A stretch of 64,000 nucleotides of DNA from Limonium bicolor (taxonomy: Eukaryota; Streptophyta; Magnoliopsida; Caryophyllales; Plumbaginaceae), in NCBI GenBank assembly GCA_023374045.1, contig CM041776.1, positions 348,315,636-348,379,635 of the forward strand. Direction: 5' to 3'. Numbering within the stretch: the first letter of the stretch is position 1; every line of letters starts with the position of its first letter. Made by a program: the position numbers and the translations under genes. Below the pieces are notes generated by a model, which did no database searches, was not told the origin of the DNA, and saw only the letters and a list, made by a program, of their open reading frames with translations. Positions 57,763-64,000 of this stretch are shown here, one piece after another.

Positions 57763-60700
57763 TGAAATACCCCGAACTTAAATATGGTGATTATTTATTC
57801 TAATATAGTATTTAAGGGCCTAATAGCGCCTAAGTAATTTTGGTAAGGAAAATAAATCAAAAGAAATGAGAAGAACGCTTAGAAAGCGGAAAACGCTAAA
57901 ATAAGCGTTAAATAACCATAGGAGGTACGAGACCTCGGTTATAGTATCGTAAGGATTCCTAAGGCTTATTCATGCCTAATTAGTATACGGGAATGATTCC
58001 CGAAGAAAATGGATCCAAGAAATGTATTAAAACGCTAATAGAGCTTTAGCGCACGTTTTTCGAGGAAACCCGAAAACGTGATTTTAAGTGGTCAACGAAC
58101 CCGTAAAAATTATAGTTTATTAAATAACTATAAATAAACATTAATGAAAGCTTAATGTCCATTAAAATTAAAAAAACGAGAAATTCGGAAAACGGGCCCG
58201 GTTAGTGAATAGTAACTAAACCGGGTAAAATAACGAGCGTTTTCTGTAAAAGACGAAAAACGCTCCAGCTAGTATAACAGTGGGGGCCGATTTTTACTGT
58301 TGTAGACAGCCCTCTCTCACATACACACAAGTAACAAATAAGTAAATCAAAAAGCAATAAAGTAATAAAGCAAAAAGTAACTTATACTACTTTAACACTC
58401 TCTCACCTCTCATTCTCACTTTACCCTCATCTCTCTCCTCCCTTCTCCTCTCCCAGTGATTCTCCCTCTCTCCTTTGAGCTGGGCGATTTTTGAGAAGCT
58501 CCACACCTCCCATGGCTTCTCTTCATTCTTCCCCATGCTCTAGCTTCATTTGAGCTTGAAATGTAAAATAACACATATTCGAACTCCCCTCATCCTCTAC
58601 ATTTCTATCTTTTCAAAATCCGAAAATGAGCAACTTCATCTCCATGGGTTTTCCCCATTTGAAGAGAAAAGCACACCATTGTGAAGCTTGGAGACTCCTC
58701 TTTCAAACAAGGTAAAAATCTCCATGAAAGACCTCACTTTTCTCCATCTCCTTGGTGGCCGATTTTGTCTTCTCTCTTACCTTGTTTTTCTCTTGTTTTG
58801 GAGCTTTGCTTCAACCCTCCAATGGTGGTGAGAACACCTTCTTGAACCAAGGGCTAAAACCCTCCTAAAGCACTCCAAGGTAAACCCTAGAAATCTTGTT
58901 TGAAACATCAATGAATTAGTATGAATCTAAGGGTTTAATGTATTAATTATACTTGCCTTTGTTTGATTGGGTGATGGGAATGGAGTTTGGCAACTCCATT
59001 CCCCACAAAACCGATTGGACAAGAAGAGAGAGAAGAGGAGGATGGAAAAGAAAGAAAGAAGGAAATAAAAGCTCAAGGTAAGAGCTTCTTAATGCCTAAT
59101 TAATGCATTAGTGTAAGGGGAATGGGTAAACAAATAAAAGAACCTAAACTATTGTACTAGTATTGTAGTTGTGGAGATTTGAGTATTTGTGAGCAAAAAT
59201 GTGGATTTGTAGGCCTTAGAGCCAAATGAATGGTGTATGTGTATTAGCCTTGCTATTTGAGGAAACAATGATGTATTAGTATTGTGATTTAAGAAGTATT
59301 GGTGTATCAAGATTTTGTATGAACCTTGTGTGCTGGTAGGACCCTTGTTGGGTGTGGCTAGCTTTAGGTTGAATTTGGTGAGAGGATGTGTATTTGAGGA
59401 TGTAAGGAAAGTAGGTGAACTATGGCGAAATTTTAGTAGGAATTGTGTATTAAGAATGACTTGATGAATGGGAGAACCAAGGTGTGTATTGGAATTTATA
59501 AGGGGTTTAATGACCATGGAATGGTAGTTGTGGTATGAGAGTATTAGGATGAAAATCTGTAGCAAGAGAGGTACCAAAATGCATTGTGGAACTAGGAAGA
59601 AATTGGTGTGCAGGATTTGTAAAATGAGTGTGGAACTTGGGTGTAGGAAGTGTAATGGCTTGGAAATGAATTGGCATGGTAAGGAGAGGTATTTAGAATG
59701 CAAGGAATGGCATTGGTTGAGGAAGCATTGGATGAGGATTGAGTTTTAAAATCTGTAGCATAAGTGTAACAAAAACTGTTACAAGTGTTGGAAAAGAAGT
59801 GAGGGAATTGTGTAAGTTAATTGATGGATTTAGTAATGGATTTGGTGGATGAATTAAGGTGATTTAGAGGGCCTAATTGGTGCTAAACATGTTAGAATGT
59901 ATGTAGGAAGTTTGGGAAGCAATGGGTGAAATTGGGAAAGAAAAACAAGCCTGTAGCAATGTTCTGACTTCGTCCGACCCAGACGGTGAGTCGGACGTGG
60001 GTCGGACAAGGCGTGAGTAGCGGGACGTAAACATTCTGGCTTCATCCGACCCAGAAGGTGAGTCGGACGTGGGTCGGACAGGGCTAGGATAACAAAACCA
60101 AAACTTTCTGGAACGGTCCGACCCAGAGGAGTATGGGTCGGACGGAACAGTGCTGGGTCGGACGGGAAGAATTTCAGAGGACGTAAACCTACTGGAATGG
60201 TCCGACCCAGGGCTTGGGTCGGACGGTGGGTCGGACGGCCCTAACTTATAAAAAAACAGTAGTAATATAGTAATCATATGTATGTATGTATGTAGGTAAG
60301 TACATAAATAAAGGACCTTAGTAATATACCATTATGTGACAACAATGGTAAGGAAGTAAGTATGGGAGTAGGAAAACAAGTATGAAAAGTAATTAAGTAG
60401 GTTGAGAGTATGAGAACATTAAGAATACCGGGATAACGGGGTAAGTACGGGGATAGTAATTGGTTGTGTACCGTAAGAGTATAGTATTAATAATGTTGGA
60501 ACATTATCAGTGGAACAAGTGTGAACCAAGGAACGAGGGAACACACGGTAGAGCTAACTCCGGTGAAAGGTATGATTTCCTCATGTCCCATATGCTAACC
60601 GAGTTACGTTGATTTGTGTGGTGTGCCGGCTAATCAAGACTAAAGCATGAAAACGGTTTATTACCTTTCATTACATGTCTTGCTGTATGTTGATTGAGCT

Positions 60701-62281
60701 AACCTTCTTGATTGATTGTGTGGCTTTACTTAGTGCGTAGACCGACTCATAGATGAGTCTTATTGTGTATTGACTCGTAGTGAGAGTCATGTGTGAACTA
60801 ATGGAACCGTAGCAACACACTAAACCAACGAACCAATAAACGATAACGTAAACCAATGAACTCACTAGAATGTGAGAGAGAGTACGGGAGTAATAACCTC
60901 CTGATAACGGTAGGAGAACCGAAATGAATAATCCACAAACAACAAGTAGTGGAAGTAAGTAAGTAACCTCTATTAGAGGAATTAATCTTGGTGCAAAACA
61001 TGAACCATGAGAGTAGTAAAGAATAATGAGGGATCTCCAAACCCCTTAGTAATTAGTCGACCCATTATGAGAGGACCCGACTGATGTAAGTATGTCCTGA
61101 ACATGAGAGTATTCGATACGTTGGGGAAACCCTTAAATCTGAGGATACTAGTCGGTTGTAATTCCCTAAGCTAGAGGAGGTTATCAAGAGAGATACTTCT
61201 AGGCTAACCCACGAGATGTATTATGCTCTGAGAGAAGAGTGTTGGGAATTTGAGTAGTCCGGTACAAACGGGCATTTGAGTATTTGAGGAGCTAAGCGTA
61301 TAGCCCTCGTATTGTAGGTCCGGTGGTGAGTCTTGTGTATGACTCCGCCCAGAGACCAAAGTTACGAGTAATGAGTATTGCGTATGTATGAGTAAAGTAA
61401 TGAGTATCGAGTAAGAAGCAAGTATGAGTATGTAATGAGTACCGAGTATTGAGTACGTATGAGTAAGTATCGAGTATTGAGTATGTAAGAGTAAGTATGG
61501 AGAATTGAGTAGTGAGTATGCACTAGTATAGTAACGAGTACAGAGTAAGGATCGTGTACGAGTAAGGTATTGAACATGGAGTGATGAGTATGCAAGAGTA
61601 AGGAGTAAGTATGAGTAGAGTAACGAATATCGAACACAGTACGAAGAGTAATGAATGTATAACAAATACGAATGGTTGACTATTGAATTGTCTTCCTTAG
61701 TAAGTATTGAAGTTGTATATTTATGTAGGTATCTTGATTGTATTGTTGTAGTATGAGTATGTATGTATGCATGTAAAATGAACTCCATGTATATCCGACC
61801 CAAAGTAGTCGGCGTACCGCGGTTAGCACGCGGTATATGCGGATTTCATATGCAGCGTAAGCTGACCCCCTAGGGGGACCGTTTTTAGTGTGCAGGTACC
61901 CGAAGCTGACCACCGTTCGAGAGAGTAGGACGGGGACTGCTATGTAAGCATGGGTAGTTGTATAAAAAGGGATTGTACTTGTAATGTATTGGAAATTGAA
62001 AGTCCAAGCTGTATCGGTAACTTAAGGATTGTAGTATACTCGGTATAGTAATGAATTGAAGTTGTAATTGAATTATGGATGAGTAAGCAATGGGAAGTAT
62101 TGTATTATGTAGAGTACTCGGTATGTTCACATTCATCAGACCGATAGTATGTAGAATTGTAACTCGCCTTGTTAGTCACGTGGGTGACTAACGGCATTGT
62201 ACCCCCGCCGTTGAGTAAGTAATATCCGCTGCGAGGTAAGTATGGTACAGTAATGACGGTATTAGCGGTAGGGGTGTTACA
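57763..62281 (+). repeat. 3' LTR (4519 bp) of the giant element
   Basis: Homologous to 48048-52580 along its length. It keeps the expected terminal GTTACA, whereas the 5' copy reads GTTTCA. Its palindrome cluster lies at 59972-60239 and its simple-sequence block at about 61360-61650. Confidence 0.95.
59972..60239. repeat. CCGACCCAG/GGGTCGGAC palindrome cluster in the 3' LTR
   Basis: The counterpart of 50272-50540 with the same block order; a few substitutions (for example TTCATCCGACCC for TTCGTCCGACCC). Confidence 0.85.
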
Positions 62282-63301
62282 CGAAATGCCAATATTTTTG
62301 TAAAAGTCCATGAAATGTCACTATAGCTTGACCAGAAGGAAAAATGACAAAAATACCCTACTAGTTAACAAAATACGTCTAAAGTTCACAATATGCCCAT
62401 AATTGTTAAAAATTAATCAAAATTGACAAAAAACCAAAATACTATAAAAATATATATAAAAATTTTAAAAAACTGACAAATTTAAAAAAACTTTAAAAGA
62501 TTAAATATCAATATTTCTTAGATTTTTTTAAATTATTCAGTACCATAAAAAATAATATAGAGCTTTGAACACATAATTTGTATCAATCTTTCTACTAATT
62601 TATGCCATTTAAGTACCATACATTTTTTAACTATTTTTCTATCAATTTAAATTATTTATTTAAAATAAATTATATTTTAAGATATTTAGATTTTAAAAAA
62701 ATTATATTTTATGCTGCATATAACTTTATGACATTATATTTTGTAGATAACAAAAGTATTAAGTCATAAAGTTACTACAAAATAGAATATAAAATTTAAA
62801 ATATTTTTCTCAATATTAGTTTAAAATATATTTAATTTATTTTGAATAAATAATTCAAATTTGGTAGAAAATATATATAATTTAAAAATGAATTGTACAA
62901 ATTCGGGTACTTAATTGTTTTCAAAACTTTATATTCAGTTTATGGTACTGGATAACTTAAAAACATCTAATTTTTTTTACTATTCTTCAAAATTTTAAGA
63001 TATTTTTAATATTTGTTAATTTTTTACAATTTTTTACTATATATATATATTATTTTTATAGTATTTTGATTTTTTATGATTTTTTGTGAATTTTTTAACA
63101 CTCAGGGGCATATTGTGAACTTTAAAAGTACTTTGTCTACTAGTAGGGGTATTTTTGTCATTTTTCCTTCTAGTCAATGACTACAGTGACATTTCATAGA
63201 CTTTTACAAAAATATAATGACATTTCATGACTTTCTTTTTTTAGTGACATTTCATGAATTAGTCATAAATATAGTGGCATTTTGAAATTTCCCTAAAAAA
63301 A

Positions 63302-64000
63302 TGCTATTTCCTCTTGATAACATATAACACTCACGCCAGGTGAACTATCCGATGAGGTGGCGTCCCACTTGGAACACTCGATCGAACAATGACTTATTGG
63401 CTATGGTATTTCATATGACACAATTTTTTTATTTGCTTGATAGTATACATATTGAAACCCTTTGTAACTTTGTGCGTACCATTAGTACAAAAGTATGTTT
63501 TTTTTTTTTTTTTTTCAAAAAAAAGTAATGTTTTTTTTTTTTTATGAAACCAGACAGTAGTATTGTCTTGGTTCTTCGTGTTTTGTCTGAGGTCAGTCAA
63601 TTGAAATTGTATTGCATACGTACCATCACAAAAGCAACAAATTGAACGTGTTTTTATAACTCTATGCCACGTCAGTTTTGGGAATGTAGTTTTATTAGAA
63701 ATATATTGCATTTTCATTCATTAAACTAGTGTTTTATATTGACCAAGACAAGGTTGTTGAACATACGGTACTTGGGTCATTAATGTTTGAAATTCTTATT
63801 AGTGATTCATAAAGTACTCGGGTCATTAACGGGGGGGGTGAAGTGAAAGTAATTTTTTTTGGATGAGGAGGAAAGGAGTCGTTGAAATCGATAGATGTTG
63901 ACCTAATGGGGTGTGGTGGTCACTGTGGGAGCGCAACAAAAAGTAGAGATAATAGTGGAAGTTGACCAACATTTTGAAACATTGATAGTAGAAGAAACAA
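63302..64000. other. Terminal flank, no gene seen
   Basis: AT-rich DNA with T-runs at 63498-63515 and 63531-63543. Small ORFs on either strand overlap these runs and show nothing recognisable. Confidence 0.4.

Larger units (their letters stand above)
48048..62281 (+). mobile_element. 14.2-kb LTR retrotransposon with 4.5-kb LTRs, apparently non-coding
   Basis: Two direct LTRs, 48048-52580 (4533 bp) and 57763-62281 (4519 bp), both begin TGAAATACC and end GGGGTGTT(T/A)CA. The primer-binding site TGGTATCAGAGC is at 52586-52597 and the polypurine tract AAGGGGGGTAGA at 57750-57761. The flanks are AGAAA (48043-48047) and CGAAA (62282-62286), a target duplication with one mismatch. The 5.2-kb interior has no ORF above about 140 codons and no recognisable gag or pol motif, so it is either a non-autonomous large retrotransposon derivative or extremely decayed. 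LTR similarity argues for recent movement, favouring the non-autonomous reading. Confidence 0.93.
47975..63293. mobile_element. Foldback, Mutator-like TIR element split by an LTR retrotransposon
   Basis: The left terminus GGGAAATTTCATGAAATGTC (47975) and the inverted right terminus GGGAAATTTCAAAATGCC (63293) start long inverted arms. Omitting the inserted retrotransposon (48048-62281), the element is about 1.09 kb and is almost entirely two arms of roughly 500 bp meeting near 62760-62800. Matching landmarks include CATGAAATGTCACT, GACAAAAATACCC, GTTCACAATATGCCC and CAGTACCATAAA in both arms. TAAAAAAA flanks both sides (47967-47974 and 63294-63301), an 8-bp candidate duplication, though low in complexity. 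Long arms suggest a Mutator-like or foldback MITE. It has no coding capacity. Confidence 0.8.

Noticed and set aside
59149..59703. 184-codon antisense ORF in the 3' LTR
   Set aside because: The matching 5' LTR copy is interrupted, and the predicted protein is low-complexity Ser/Leu/His/Pro from GT-rich DNA. It is not conserved between the two LTRs.
61204..61803. 199-codon antisense ORF rich in Tyr, Ser and Leu
   Set aside because: It is produced by the GAGTA-type simple repeat. The counterpart in the other LTR is only about half as long.

Overview
The window is nuclear DNA of a flowering plant, most likely a eudicot. It has intron-rich plant genes, plant-type LTR retrotransposons primed by initiator tRNA-Met, Stowaway MITEs and a CACTA element. 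I cannot name the species. Two recognisable host genes are present, plus one small candidate gene; most of the rest is transposable elements, several of them nested.

Layout. 1-6.4 kb: AT-rich DNA with a candidate LTR (about 92-2952) carrying a 46-bp hairpin minisatellite, a GC-rich degenerate minisatellite, and a 2.08-kb solo LTR with a perfect target duplication (3565-5645). 6.4-15.3 kb: a ten-exon PUX7-type UBX-domain gene on the + strand, whose intron 3 holds a 2.9-kb internally deleted Ty3/gypsy chromovirus (8506-11432). 17.5-17.9 kb: a small cysteine-rich, probably secreted protein. 20.6-25.1 kb: a 4.53-kb solo LTR on the - strand. 27.8-32.6 kb: a four-exon INDETERMINATE DOMAIN (IDD) C2H2 zinc-finger transcription factor on the - strand, with a Stowaway MITE in its second intron and a five-tract G-quadruplex motif 7 nt before its ATG. 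35.5-42.3 kb: a decayed LINE ORF1 split by a very young Ty1/copia element (identical 168-bp LTRs) and by a 1-kb CACTA element made largely of hairpins. 44.1-48 kb: a second decayed LINE with an RRM-bearing ORF1. 48-63.3 kb: a 14.2-kb LTR retrotransposon with 4.5-kb LTRs and no recognisable coding capacity, inserted inside a foldback, Mutator-like terminal-inverted-repeat element.

How it fits together. As I recall the Arabidopsis map, PUX7 (At1g14570) and the IDD gene IDD6/BLUEJAY (At1g14580) are neighbours, so the two host genes here look like a conserved microsyntenic pair pushed apart by transposons. PUX7-type proteins are adaptors of the CDC48/p97 unfoldase; IDD proteins are nuclear transcription factors working with GRAS proteins. 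There is no sign that the two act together biochemically. The most unusual features are an architecture shared by four or five LTRs (clustered short palindromes, then a hairpin followed by TTGCAG, then GTTACA), the G-quadruplex at the IDD start codon, the symmetric six-cysteine protein, and the nested insertions. Copies of the same repeat differ mostly by 1-2 nt indels, so frameshifts in the mobile-element ORFs should be read with possible assembly errors in mind.
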